From contig OY978530.1 in assembly GCA_963854835.1 (NCBI GenBank), positions 25,573,637-25,637,636 of the forward strand: a stretch of 64,000 bases of DNA. Reading direction: 5' to 3'. Positions 11,093 through 22,880 of this stretch are shown here, piece after piece. The notes under the pieces are model-generated. The model worked only from the letters and a program-made list of their open reading frames with translations. It searched no databases and was not told where the DNA came from. Source of the DNA: Megamerina dolium (lineage: Eukaryota; Arthropoda; Insecta; Diptera; Megamerinidae). The position numbers were made by a program, and so were the translations under genes. Each line of letters starts with the position of its first letter. Within the stretch, counting starts at the first letter, position 1.

Positions 11093-12493
11093 AACAACAA
11101 AGCTGCAGGTGCTGATGGCCTGCCTGCCGAGTTGTTTAAGACCGGAAGCGATGAGCTGCTCACCCGCATGCACCAGCTCATAAGCAGAATATGGTCGGAT
11201 GAAAGCATGCCTGATGATTGGAGGCTCAGTGTTCTCTGTCCTGTACATAAAAAAGGAGACCCCACAATTTGCGCCAACTACCGTGGAATAAGTCTCCTGA
11301 GCATCGCATACAAGGTTGAAGCCTATGCTCAGCAACCTGATTGGACCTTATCAGTGTGGCTTCAGACCTGGTAAATCCACCATCGACCAGATTTTCACAC
11401 TGCGCCAAATCCTGAAGAAGACCCAAGAAAAACAGATCGACACACACCACCTATTTGTTGATTATAAAGCCGCTTTCGACAGTCCGGTAAGGGATTACCT
11501 CTACGCAACAATGTCTGAGTTCGGTATTCCTGCAAAGCTCATTCGACTTTGTAGAATGACACTGCATAACTCCCGTTTAATACCGAACGGGGTTTCAGAC
11601 AAGGTGATTCGTTATCGTGCGACTTCTTCAATCTTATTATGGAGAAAATAATACGAGCTGCTGATCTACGACATAATGGCACTATCTTCAACAAAAGTGT
11701 CATGCTGTTAGCGTATGCCGACGATATTGACATAATCGACATGAACACGCGAGCAGTCAGTGCAGCATTCCCCGAGTTGGAAAGAGAGTCGCGTCGGATG
11801 GGTCTCACGGTGAACGAGGGCAAGACGAAGTATCTAGTGTCAACAAACAAAGAGTCCCGGCGTCTTGGACAGCACGTCACTGTTGACAACTACGCTTTTG
11901 AAGTAGTAAGGGACTTTGTCTATCTTGGAACCAGCATTAACAGCAGTAATGACGTCAGCTTGGAGATCATGCGTAGGATAACTCTTGCTAACAGGTGTTA
12001 CTTTGGGCTGAGTAAGCAATTGAAAAGTCGAGCCCTCTCTCGAAGAACGAAAACTACACTCTACAAGTCTCTCATCATGCCTGTCCTAACATATGGCGCT
12101 GAAGCCTGGACAATTTCCACCTCGGATGAGCGAATACTTGGAGTTTTCGAGAGAAAAGTCCTACGCAAGATCTTTGGACCTATTTGCGTTGGTGGCGAGT
12201 ACCGAATAAGGTACAACCATGAGCTGTACGAGCTGTATGCCGATATTGACATAGTAAAGCGCATCAAAATCCAGCGGCTGCGCTGGCTAGGTCATGTCGA
12301 GCGAATGGAAGAACACGCTCCAGCTAAGAAGGTGTTATATTCGGAACCCGCTGGAGGACGACGCAAAAGAGGAAGACCAAACCTCCGGTGGAAAGACCAA
12401 GTACTGGAGAACCTGACGGCGCTTGGAATTTCTAACTGGCGCCAGCTAGCGAAGAACAGAGATGGCTGGCGAAGCATGTTATTTTCGGCCTAA
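11093..12493 (+). pseudogene. RTE reverse transcriptase and C-terminal region, with indels
   Basis: RT would copy the element's RNA at the target nick. Visible blocks in order are AAGADGLPAELFKTGSDELL, PVHKKGDPTICANYRGISLL, CGFRPGKSTIDQIFTLRQ, FVDYKAAFDS (motif A), LLAYADDIDII (catalytic YADD, near 11707), LTVNEGKTKYLVS, VYLGTSINSSNDVS and a C-terminal RRKRGRPNLRW region. The last 284 codons (11639-12493) are open. Upstream there are frameshifts near 11315 and 11600 and a deletion of about 45 bp relative to the copy at 53820-53880. It is not functional. Confidence 0.88.
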
Positions 12494-12539
12494 ATCGATA
12501 TTCGGTTGTTATGGCCACATAAGTAAGTAAGTAGTTACT

Positions 12540-12830
12540 TTCGGGCTTAAAAAAATATTTAATATCGAATTCACAGATATATAAATACTTCAATATTACA
12601 ATACGTCCACTGATAATAGAATTCACAGATATACACTTAAATATTAAATTCACAGTTAAATACACCTACTTCCTTAGAGTATCATTTTTGATATTATGTA
12701 TGGTAACTTCTGTTGCCCCTGTCGCAAAGCGTTATGCCCGAATTATTGCTAAAAGTTTAATTTGTTTTCAGGATGCATAAAAAAATAATAAAAAATATTC
12801 GGATTTTAAATTTAATTTTAAATATTTTTT
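12540..12830. other. AT-rich spacer with a recurring short motif
   Basis: The motif ATTCACAGATATA or a close variant occurs about three times between 12565 and 12655. No gene is seen. Confidence 0.4.
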
Positions 12831-13094
12831 TCTTGAATTTTTCTTCAATAGACTCATTTGAAACAGGGAGGTGGGCTAATTATTATTGGGTGTGCAAATA
12901 TACGATATATAACGATGCTTTCCTGACGAGGCTTTGTTTTGCTACACTATATTTTATTCGGGGAATTTTACTCCGGAAGCTACAACTTTTTGCAGTATTT
13001 GAGGGAGCGCATGAATTCCGTCCTAATATTGGTGGTATAAATAAGTTCGTGAGGTTTATTTTCGAAAATTTAAATTTTGTTGTGAAAAATTAGT

Positions 13095-13390
13095 TATACA
13101 TTCAATTTTTAAAGTATTGTCCGTCGCTAGCCACTCCTTTTTCCCATCTTAATGGAAGAAGTCGACATGTTTTGAGGCAATCCAAGAATTGACCCAATTT
13201 TTCGTTTCTTCGTAAGAATGGAGGCGCTGTTTTTCCAGGGCGAGTGTTATCGATCGTGTGTCGTGTCTATCGGCGTATGCGGCTGTTTTTCTCGCAATGT
13301 TCGGCTCAAACGCATCATCGGTACAAGTCTGAACCGATTTCAACAGCTTATAATACACCACGCCCAGCTCGTCCCACAAATACACAACAT
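13095..13390 (-). pseudogene. mariner transposase, C-terminal half (inverted segment)
   Basis: The minus strand reads LWDELGVVYYKLLKS, then AAYADRHDT, a deletion, SYEETKNWVNSWIASKHVDF and finally a GQYF-type end. This is the middle and end of a mariner transposase. The complementary N-terminal and first catalytic part lies on the plus strand immediately to the right, so the element is internally inverted. Confidence 0.75.
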
Positions 13391-13640
13391 GATTGTCTGT
13401 GTGAACAACTGCTCCAACGGCAAAAAGGAAAGGGATTTTTGCATTGAATTTTTACTAGTGACGAAAAGTGGGCTCATTACGATAATCGTACGGCCATGCC
13501 TCATCATCAACGGCAAAGCCGAATATTCATGGCGAGAAGATCATGTTGCGCCCATTAAAAATGCTTAAATGGGAAGTGCTACCTCACCCGTCGTATAGAT
13601 CAAACATGGCTCATTCTATTACCACTATCTTCTGAAAGAG
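13380..13640 (+). pseudogene. mariner transposase, central part with first catalytic Asp
   Basis: The plus strand reads CEQLLQRQKGKGFLH, then IFTSDEKWAHYDNRTAMP (the DEKW motif holds the first catalytic Asp), HHQRQ and, after a deletion, KWEVLPHPSYRSNMA. It abuts the inverted half at 13385-13390 and carries a stop and frameshifts. Confidence 0.75.
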
Positions 13641-13765
13641 TTATGTGATAAAGCCGATAAAGTATAGATTTTAAAAGAGTTTTGCCATTCGGAACCCGTC
13701 TATATAAGTTCGTAACATCTAATGTTGTCAAAATTTATTATAATAAATTGCTTAGATACAAGAAG
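13620..13765 (+). repeat. Decayed SINE body copy
   Basis: It shares the central body of the SINE at 10880-11010 (the GAAAGAGTTATGTGATAAAG and TTGCCATTCGGAACC blocks, then ATATAAGT and ATGTTGTCAAAA). The tRNA-like head is missing. Confidence 0.5.
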
Positions 13766-15410
13766 GCAGTGTATGATTTGAGCACACAATTTAAAGCACA
13801 GAAGACCAATACCAACCAACTGAGAATTGTTCTTTAAAAAATGGACTATTTTAGGCATTAGTTATCATATAACAGGTTTTGGACTGAATGATTTTTGCAA
13901 CAGCCTTGTTGGGGTCAAATGAAAATAACTTTGCTTCATGAAGCAAGTTATATTTCGAAAAAGCTGGTGTTATCTAAATTCTGTAGAGATCCAAATTTGT
14001 ATGATCATCATTACATATGTACTGTAGATGCTATTTCATACGAAGCTGATTTTTTCTTTTTCGATTTGGTTGTTGTAATTTAGACCTTCAGTATGGTTAA
14101 TAGTGTTTTATACACTGCATGCGAGGGCCTAATTATTATAATATTTGCTTCACTTGTGTTCTCACAACTTTCATCCTCATCAATTCAACTTTCCAACTCT
14201 GCCTATAACTTCAGAGTTATCATAATTTCTTTGGATCTGAACATACAAAACCTAAACTTTTATTGAAAAAAAAAAGCGAACCCGAAAAATTGCCCATTTG
14301 AATATAGAATAACACCTACGAACGTATGATATAATATTGCCAGAAATATTAAAAATCAATTACACAGGAACTCGTATTTGACGGTTGGGTGTATAAATAA
14401 AAATAAAATAAAAAATAAAGAACAAACTTTGTCGGATTTTCTCTATCACCATTTTTAAATATATTTGTAGTTTTTCTAAAGTTAAATCCGTCCACGGATT
14501 CTGATTCGAGGATCCAGGCATTATAGATAATATGTAATAGGTAGGTAATAGGCATTTGTTCCTGCTCGTTAAGCTTTTATTAGCGGAATCAATAATGCTC
14601 TCTATTGTAAATTACCTTGATAATGTTGTATTAATGGGTATCGATGAAGGGTATGGACTTCTAAAACTAGATGCTGCTGAATATACAGTTGGTGTGTGCC
14701 TAGAGTTTAAATAAATATATATTCAGTATCATTGTCAGTGCCAGAGACTTCATTTTATCTAGATAACCGTGACAGTGAATAGTGAATCACAATTGTAATA
14801 ATTTAGATTTTCTAGTAGATTTGCAATATAATGGGCATTGACAATAATTATTGTCATCACCTACGGCTGCAGTACAAGGTGAGAAGTGAAGTAGCAGCTT
14901 ATGTTTTCTTGACAAAAAAATCACTTGTCACTGTCACAGAGCACTAGATGAATCCTTACCATGATGCCACTTGCGATATGTCCGGACTTAACATTTGATA
15001 AGGATATTGACTCGATGTAAATGGATAAATTGTTGGGCGTGTTAAACCTAAAAGAGAGAAGAAAACGATTATGTTTAAAAAACTAATTTATTTATTTGAA
15101 TAGCTGATTATATAATTTAGATCACAATCATATTAAGGGTTGATGTTGCGCATTATATCATTCCTACCCTATAAGGTAAGCTTTCAAAGTTCATGCTTTC
15201 GTATTTTTTTAATGTACCAGTTTATGCATATACATGCATTTCTGTGCAAAATATTGGCAGTCTACAATGTTCAGTTGCGGCGAAATACGAAGCTAAAAAT
15301 TTATTATATTTTATTATAAATTACTATAGGTAATATAAGAATGTAGAAATCAAATCTTACAATTCTGTTTTGAGTTAGCTAAGACGAATTGCCCTCTTCT
15401 TCACATGCCT
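13766..15410. other. Long unassigned AT-rich region
   Basis: No recognisable transposon protein, terminal repeat, tRNA or long frame on either strand. It may be host intergenic or intronic DNA. Confidence 0.4.
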
Positions 15411-15412
15411 AT

Positions 15413-15414
15413 AA

Positions 15415-15456
<42 letters not shown>

Positions 15457-15475
15457 ATTATTATTATTATATTTT
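15413..15475. repeat. (ATT)n microsatellite
   Basis: About twenty ATT units with one ATA interruption, directly left of the truncated Tc1 element. Confidence 0.95.
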
Positions 15476-15604
15476 AATATATTTTATTTACGGTTAAAGT
15501 TTTTTTCGCCGATACATTTTCCACACAAACTACTTTTGATCAGTTGTAAATTGTTTGCGTTATACAAAATCCGAACTAACATAAAGTTGTATATATCTAT
15601 ATAT

Positions 15605-16481
15605 ATATATATTTGGTTTTCTCCAAATTTTGGCTCTACCGTCACTTCCAAATAAATTGTATTTTGACTCATCTGTAAATAATACTCGTTTCCAGAAATC
15701 AATTCCCTTGTCTAAATGCTTTTGCGCGAATTCCAAACGAAGTTTGCGATATTTTTTACTTATATACGGTTTCCTACGCGGAGTTCTGATGTGAAACCCA
15801 TTATTATTCAAGGCTCTTTGAACTGTTCGTGGATGCACATTTGTATTTGACCTAGTTGCTTGCTCTGCGGCCAACTTAGTGCCTGCCACTTTCGGATTTT
15901 GATCCACTTCTTTCAAAATGAACGATACATCTCTGCGACTCAGCTTCTTTGGGCGACCACTACGCGGTTTATTTTCAAGACTATTCGTTTTTTTGTAGTT
16001 ATTGAATATTGTTTGAACTGTTGATTTTGTTAAATTTAATAAGCTTGATATTTCACCTTACGATTTGTTTTCATTTCTATACTTTACTACTAAGTTTCGC
16101 AAATCAATTGATATTTCTTTACGGGAAGCCATTGTCACAACCACGAACTTCTGGAAACAGCCAAAATACAACTAAATGCAATCCAAGTATGTCTATTACC
16201 AAGCAAAACAGCAGAATGTAACTAGCGGTACTTTCCCGTTATTGCGCCGCAACACACAACAAAAAAGAAGCGTGGAATGCGCGCCGTATGTAGACTTTTG
16301 TCATTGAATTTTTTTCGTTTTATGTTAATAACTTGTTAAGTTTTTAATGAAATACGATCATTTTTGCTATGTAATGATAAAAACATATTTAAAACAAAAC
16401 TGCATCATTACTTCTTTTCATTATGCTTTTGGACATGTCAGATAGCCGAAATGGTCGCCGTATGTAGACTTTTGTCGCTCA

Positions 16482-16484
<3 letters not shown>
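15605..16484 (-). mobile_element. Truncated Tc1-family element (third Tc1 type)
   Basis: The 5' end is intact at 16484. The terminus reads CAGTGAGCGACAAAAG on the minus strand and is followed by TA at 16485-16486. An internal copy of the TATGTAGACTTTTGTC motif lies at 16285-16302. The transposase follows on the minus strand and breaks off in a short TA run at 15590-15612, so the second half and the other inverted repeat are missing. Confidence 0.8.
15613..16133 (-). pseudogene. Tc1-family transposase N-terminal half, with stop
   Basis: The start MASRKEISIDLRNLVVKY is at about 16131. An HTH (EISSLLNLTKSTVQTIF) follows, interrupted by a stop at about 16060. Then come NSLENKPRSGRPKKLS with its GRPK-type minor-groove motif, a second HTH region, a basic TPRRKPYISKKYRK stretch and the first catalytic Asp in LFTDESKYNLFGSDG. 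The second Asp and the Glu are lost with the truncation. It resembles the S-element-like branch of Tc1. Confidence 0.85.
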
Positions 16485-16575
<91 letters not shown>

Positions 16576-16577
16576 AT
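16485..16577. repeat. (TA)n then (TG)n microsatellite
   Basis: About 37 TA units followed by eight or so TG units. It starts exactly at the Tc1 terminus. Confidence 0.95.
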
Positions 16578-16668
16578 TTTATTTTCGCATGATTATCTTT
16601 ACTCTTACAACATGCACAATATTTGCAAAACATTTCTAAATAGAATGAGAATGAGTGAGAGCAAAATA

Positions 16669-17234
16669 CAAGGTATGACAACTATGTATTAAGACTCGAA
16701 CCATATCTCAGCAACCAAGCGCGCCATCTATGTGTGAGCACATGCGTTTTGAAGCTTCGGCCTTTCTCTACTAAGTGTCAAAATTTCATGGCATTTGGTT
16801 GACATTTAATATTTATTGACATTAATTTTACAAAACACGTGTTCGTTTCATGTTGAAGTTTTAACATGAAATTTAACACACAGCACTCATTGTTCGTCAA
16901 TTTTTGGCTCGGAATCAGATCTAAGTGTTCAATCATTCGCCGTATTGACCTGATTTGGCACCATGCAACTTCTTTTTGTTCTCAAAACTGAAATTGAAGT
17001 TGAAAGAATGTTTTTTTAATGACATTCAAGACTATACAACGGGCTTCGACGAGGGCACTGGAGGCAATTCCGAAAAATGAGCTGGAACACTCGTTTGTAT
17101 TACTATTAAATCGATGTAACAAGTGTATTGAATCAGGAGGAGAATATTTCGAATAAATATACCGAAAAATTAGCAGATATCGTGTTTTAATTGTGTTTCT
17201 AGAGGCAGTCTTAATACATAATTGTCACACCTTG
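16669..17234 (+). mobile_element. mariner deletion derivative with intact inverted repeats (566 bp)
   Basis: It is flanked by TA at 16667-16668 and 17235-17236. The left end CAAGGTATGACAACTATGTA and the inverse of the right end CAAGGTGTGACAATTATGTA match at 18 of 20 positions, and the match continues through TTAAGACT. The interior keeps only the C-terminal part of a mariner-type transposase. The ends look movable in trans. Confidence 0.85.
16935..17155 (+). pseudogene. mariner-type transposase C-terminal relic
   Basis: The reading, with frameshifts, gives PDLAPCNFFLFSKLKLKL (third catalytic region) and then EAIPKNELEHSFVLLLNRCN and KCIESGGEYFE, ending at a TAA near 17155. This matches the end of mariner-superfamily proteins that finish in a GDYFE motif. 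Confidence 0.75.
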
Positions 17235-17236
17235 TA

Positions 17237-17744
17237 TTAGTCAAATAGAATGCTCTATTTGTTTCTTGTAGAAAAAATATTTTATACATTCATTTTTTCT
17301 CTTCAAATAAACAAATATTTGAGAGTACTACGAGAGGTTCAGAGTACTACGAGTATGTTGTACGCTATGAAAATGAACATATGCATGTAAGTTAGTTCTG
17401 ATTGCTGTTCTTGACACCAATCAGACCAATTTCACTAGTGTTGCCTTATGCAATTTTATATAGAAAAAAAGAAAATGTGAGAAAAAATATTTCTAAATAA
17501 TGCAACATTGCTTTACGGATATTGCATACATACATGTTATTATGTACATGTTTATTATGTTGACAACTGCGAAGGATTATTAAATTTGAAACATTAATTA
17601 TACAAATTGCCTTTTTATTTTTTATTCGCGTTTGTTTTATATTCTGAGCATGTACTGATTGAGAGAATTTTCTCGCTAAGCAAAGAAATTCTATAACTTT
17701 AAATTTATTATTTTATTTAGAAATGGTGTTTTCCTGGAGCAACC
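17237..17744. other. Unassigned AT-rich region
   Basis: No feature that I can support. Confidence 0.4.
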
Positions 17745-18420
17745 TCTCGGTATCAAGAAATACTCTTATCTAAAAATACTGATGGTCGCTAAGCCGGCGT
17801 CCGGCCTATAAGGGTTATTTTTTTTGCGCCCGGCCGAAGGCCTGCTATCAAGAAAGGCTTTTATCCAAAAATACTGATGATCGCGAAACCGGCGCCGGCC
17901 CTATAAGGGGTTATTGTTTTTGCACCCGGCCCAAGGCCAGCTGTCAAGAAAAAATTTGTTCTGAAAATACTGATGGTAGCGAAGCCGGCGTCGGGTCTAT
18001 AAGTGTTATTTCATTGCGCCCGGCCAAACGCCGGCTATCATGAACGACTTTTATCGAAAAATACTGACGGTCGCGAAGCCGGCGTCCGGCCTATAAGGGT
18101 TATTTTTTTTGCGCCCGGCCGAAGGCCTGCTATCAAGAAAGGCTTTTATCCAAAAATACTGATGATCGCGAAACCGGCGCCGGCCCTATAAGGGGTTATT
18201 GTTTTTGAACCCGGCCCAAGGCCGGATATCAAGAAAAACTTTTTCTAAAAATACTGATGGTGGCGAAGCCGGCATCGGGCCTAGAAGGATTATTTTTTTT
18301 GCGGACGGCCGAAGTCCTTTTTCTAAAAATACTAATACTTTACTAAAAATTTAGCGCCCGGCAAAAGACCGGCTATAAAAAAAACTTTTTTTTTAATACT
18401 GATGGTTGCAGAGCCGGAAA
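17745..18420 (+). repeat. Tandem satellite, units of about 95 bp, GC-rich core
   Basis: Seven or so head-to-tail units. Each has an AAAATACTGATGG block, a GCCGGCGTCCGGCCTATAAG block, a T-rich run and a GCGCCCGGCCGAAGGCC block rich in short palindromes. The stretch 17796-17920 recurs almost exactly at 18081-18207, a higher-order period of about 285 bp (three units). The last units decay towards 18420. A second cluster lies at 25735-25945. Confidence 0.9.
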
Positions 18421-18424
18421 GTAG

Positions 18425-19279
18425 GTTTAAGAACAGTATTGCTGTATTGAGTTGAATTGAGTCCGATTTTCTGAAATTACAATTAAAATAAACTCAAAAT
18501 ACAAGTATGTTGAGTGCTATGTTGTCACCAGCAATGTCAATTTCATGCCGTAACTCAATCCAACTAAGGATAATTAGAATTATTGGAAGGAAAAAACTGG
18601 AAGTCCATTTTGATGAAAATCAAATTATCGAAGAGAAGATGAAGACGGCAATTTATTGAAATTCGTCGGATTTGATGCGTACATCGTTATATACTGCAGT
18701 TGTGATCCAAATTATCCAATGACTAGCTTGAATTGGGCGAATATATGGAAAGTCAGTATACGCCATCGTTTTTCGAGAAAAAAAAAACACTTTCAATGCA
18801 GAGAAAATTTTGGATGAATCCGTATCAATCTGTTTTGCACGTGTTAAAAAGTTGGCGGTAACCTACAAATTGGAACAAATTTTGTGCCTTTTGTTTTAAA
18901 TAAATTTTTATATGGTATAAAAAGTGAGAAGTTGAAGAAGTTGGCTTTGAAGGACGCATTGAAGAAGTCATTGATAGCGGAGGTGAAAATAATTGCAAAA
19001 AAAGAAGTTTCCCGCTACACTTGTGCGTTGTGTAGCGTTGTGTAGCGGATTAGTCACCTAACTTTTGTGATTTTTTTACTGTCAAACTACTCTCAGAGTT
19101 TGATAAAACTAACATAAATTCATTTAATATACATACATATTAGAGAACGTTATTACTTTATAAATCCCTAAACTGGCAATTGGGCTAATATTCCACATCT
19201 GAAGATTCGTCTTCAACGCCTCAACATTAAATTCAGACATTTTTTGTGACAAAAACGAGGTAAGCTCTTTTAAATTAAC
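18425..19279. other. Unassigned region
   Basis: AT-rich, without a coding signature that I recognise. It lies between the satellite and Jockey B. Confidence 0.4.
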
Positions 19280-20340
19280 CAGGAAATTAAATGAAACACG
19301 TTCAAATTAGAACAGAACAACAGCTGATCCTTGTCACTCAAAGTAGTAAGCTTTCGACACAAAGCTGTAAGATACAAAGCTGCCAGATCGCTAAAAATAT
19401 TAAAATATATCTAAAAATTTGGTGCAAAAATGCTGATAATTACCACGCCTTTGCAAGGTGGAGGCAAAATGGATATAGTAGAAGAGCTTATGAAAAAACT
19501 TCTAAAAATGGAAGAAACATGCGAAACACTTTCGAAAGAAATATCACAACTAAAAACAGGAAATCTGCAACTTAAATCCCGTCATGCTATGGACATTACT
19601 CAAACAAATGAAAATGTTTACTTTTCAACAGAGGAAGATGAATTAGCATGAGAATCTGACTGAATCTTGAAGAAAAGACCAAGCAAAAAAAGAAAAGCCG
19701 AATCCTTTCCAAAAATTACGTAATCGGCTAACGTACAAGTTACCAAAACTAACCCAAACAAAACCAACTCACACCCTCCACCAATTATGGTTTCCGGAGA
19801 CTGCAACTACCAGCAGTTATAAACAATTACAAAATCTGAGTCAAAAACAAAATACTTCAATAAAGCTCTTAAAAACTGGAGTATACAAAATCAATACATT
19901 TTCAATTGAAAATTATAGAAAAATCTCAAAAATACTCTCCACTAGGAGCATCTGCTGGTATAGCTTAGAAGCAGACAAGACCCATAAAAGTCTTCGCCAA
20001 AAACTTACATCACTCTCTCAAAAAACTCACTCAAATAATCGGACAAAAGAAAAGCAACCACCCGACAAAAACGCTGTAGACACGATTCCGGACAAAATCT
20101 CAAGCACAGAATCATCGACGAAATCCAAACACACAATAAAGCAATAATATTATGCAGAATCTTTAGAGAAAACTACTTATGCGCAAGCACTAAAATTCAA
20201 ACCCAAGGATACTGCTAGTTCTAATGAAACACTATCACAGGTAGTTCGAAAAGTAAACGAGCAAATGGAATTTAACAAATCGATTGAAAAACGTTTATCA
20301 AAGCTGGAAGTATACCTTACTGAATCCACAAATGCGTAAA
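19280..20340 (+). pseudogene. Jockey B ORF1 relic
   Basis: A likely start near 19430 gives a coiled-coil-like N-terminus (GGKMDIVEELMKKLLKMEET). Basic, frameshifted sequence follows, and near 20230-20330 a second coiled-coil stretch (VRKVNEQMEFNKSIEKRLSK). The zinc-knuckle region is not recognisable. Order and strand agree with the ORF2 relic that follows. Confidence 0.6.
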
Positions 20341-22720
20341 CACTTAAGATATTACTTTGGAATTCAAGTGCGTTACTAAAACACCGGAACAAGCTAGAAG
20401 TTAATTTCTACACAGAAAATGTTGACATTTGCATGATGAAACGTATTTCACAAAACAGTCATATATGAAAATTAAAAATTACGAAATCTACCACACAATA
20501 CATCGAAGCAACTGTGCGCGCGGCGGGTGTGCAATAAAAATTAAAAACAACATTAAACATTTCGAAAAAAATGCTTATGTCTCACGAATTTCACGTTACA
20601 ATCAATGAGTTCGAAAATTCACTCATTTATCGCAATATAGCGTCCAATAAGAATCCAGTTTAAATGTCACCAACACGAAACACTACTAAAAAGACATAAA
20701 ACCAGGTTCATCATGGGAGGCGATTTTAATGCCAAGCACATTCACTGGGCTCAAGACTCACCACAGCAAAGGGAAGAGAACTACACAAGGCTCTGCAAAT
20801 AACCGGATGTGATACAGTCTCGGCGGGTAAACCAACCTACTGGCAAATAAAATATCAAGAAATTACTTGTTAATTGAATCACTCGCCTATATTCTTAACG
20901 CTCAGCAATGATGTAATCCTCAGAGAAAAGCCAGCTACTCTAAGCAACAAATTCACTGACTCGAACCACTTTAAGAACCTACTCGAAAAATGTGAATGCA
21001 ACTCAGATCGAATAGAAAATGAAAGGCAGCTTGACGCTGAAATTTTAAAATTCACATCAAATATACAACTCGCCTCATGGCAAAGCATACCGAGCATCAA
21101 AACAATCGTAGTCGACACTCGATATCTAAAACTCATTAAAGCACTCATCTCGTATAAACGAAAACTGAGAAGAAAATGGCACCATACACGTGCACCATGT
21201 GACAAAAGAATTCTCAAGAAAACGAATAAGAACCCTAGGCGAAAAATACAACAATTCAAAAGCGAAACCTTCTCGAATTATTTGCGAGCTGGATGAACCA
21301 CGCACAGAATATTCATTGTGGAAATGAAATGGACCACAAACCCAATGCCCTCCGCTGAAAACAGCAGATGACAAATGGGCTAATAGCTGCTCCAAAAAAG
21401 CGGAAGTCTTTGTAGACTATCTGGGTGATGTGTTTACTCCAAACGAGACACGTGCTGAAAGTGCAAATATAACAGTCTACGAGTTTGTAGATATTCCACA
21501 TATTACATATGCAGAACTTCTCAAAGAAATCAATGACTTAAAAAATAAAAAGGATCCTGGTTTCGGCCTCATCACTGCTGATGTACTCAAACAACTTCCG
21601 CAAAAAAGCATTGAACACCTAAAAGATATAACCAACCCATCATTTACTCTACGCTATGTACCATTATATTGGAAAACCGTAGAGGTCAGATGCATCATCG
21701 TATAGACCAATATCACTCTTACCGATGATCTCAAAACTTTTTGAAAAACTGCTGAGCAAGCGGCTCAACTAAATAATCGAACGTAAAAATGTAATCCCAA
21801 ACCATTAGTTTGGTTTTAGAAACAAGCACTCTAGAATCGACCAAGTGCACAGAATCGCACATGTTATAGAAAAGCATTTGAGGAATAAAAGGTGTGTTCT
21901 GATGTATTCCTTGATGTTTGTACTTTCGAATCAAACAGGACGAAGCCTACTCTGACCTCAGAGAAATATCACCAGGAGTACCTCAAGGCAGTGTTCTCGG
22001 GACCCTCTTATATTTACTATTCACACACGACTTACCATATGATCCCAGCTGCACCACAGCCACATTCGCAGATGACACCGCGCTGCTGGCTGTTTCTGAA
22101 ACTGAAAGTGACAACAGCAAAATTTCAGACAAGCTTAAACCAATATTTGCAGTGGACAAAGAAATGGCGGATAAAGCTCAACCAAACGAAGTCTATACAC
22201 ATTGCCTTTACCTACAACAAAATACAAGAACTATCGCTTTATAGCGATAATTTACAAATTTCATACTCAAACCCTGTTAAATACCTGGATATGACGCTCG
22301 ACTGTAAACTCAGATGGAAGGAACACATTAAGATAAAAATGAAAGAAATCAAGCTAAAAAATATGAAGTGATGATCAACGATGTCAATGCAAAACAAACT
22401 GCTCATATATAAACAAATTTTAAAACCCGGAACTATGGAGTGCATTTGTGGAGTTAAAGTACGAAAAAAACGTTATCCAACAATTTCAAAATAAAATCTT
22501 TCAGGATATCGTTAAAGCGCCAGGGTACTGCAAAAGTGCTGATATTGAGCGCGACCTCAAAATAACCTCCATCAATGCTAAAATAGCAAAAATTGCAGCG
22601 GCTCACAATAAAAGGCGTACTTCGGACGTAAACGATGAGGCCTCTCTTCTAGGCAGAACCGATGAACTTTGGCGGTGGGTGAAGCGTATTGAGCCTAGCG
22701 ACCTCATGCGTCTATCCAAA
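20341..22720 (+). pseudogene. Jockey B ORF2 relic: endonuclease, linker, reverse transcriptase
   Basis: Endonuclease blocks include GGDFNAKHIHWAQ at 20714-20755 and KPTYWQ near 20830-20845. The linker spans 20870-21300 (open for 140 codons). RT blocks are YRPIS near 21700-21720, HKVHRI-type near 21840-21860, SPGVPQGSVLGTLLYLLFTH near 21970-22030 and the catalytic TFADDTALL at 22063-22090, followed by KYLDMTLDCKLRWKEHI. The C-terminal FQNKIFQDIVKAPGYCKS and ERDLKITSINAKI run to about 22600. Many stops and frameshifts show it is old. Confidence 0.8.
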
Positions 22721-22880
22721 AATACGAATGCGTATTGGGTATTTAGCCTCAATTTTCTTTTAAGAAATCAAAAGGAATTATGTTTTAGGAACTTAAGATT
22801 CTGAATGTGAAGTTTATAATAATAAAATTTTTTCAAGGTTGGAATAGAAAAATGCTAGAAATTAGGCCCGAGTTGAGGAT
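22721..22880. other. Short unassigned junction between Jockey B and the gypsy remnant
   Basis: No recognisable sequence. Confidence 0.4.

Larger units (their letters stand above)
10435..12536 (+). mobile_element. RTE-clade LINE (5'-truncated), split by a SINE
   Basis: It begins in the linker before RT (KFFEKIKRLSGGLNP, then SVLSLWREHFSTLLNG). After the SINE it continues through the RT to a C-terminal RLRWLGHVERM and GRPNLRWKDQVLENL segment. The 3' end is a short TAAG tandem repeat (about 12507-12530) instead of poly-A, as is usual for RTE. Other copies: 8511-8930, 9752-9872 and 52856-54795. Confidence 0.85.

Noticed and set aside
17745..18420. Regular repeats that could suggest a CRISPR-like array
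   Set aside because: Units are contiguous with no unique spacers, in a eukaryotic context, and show satellite-type higher-order homogenisation.
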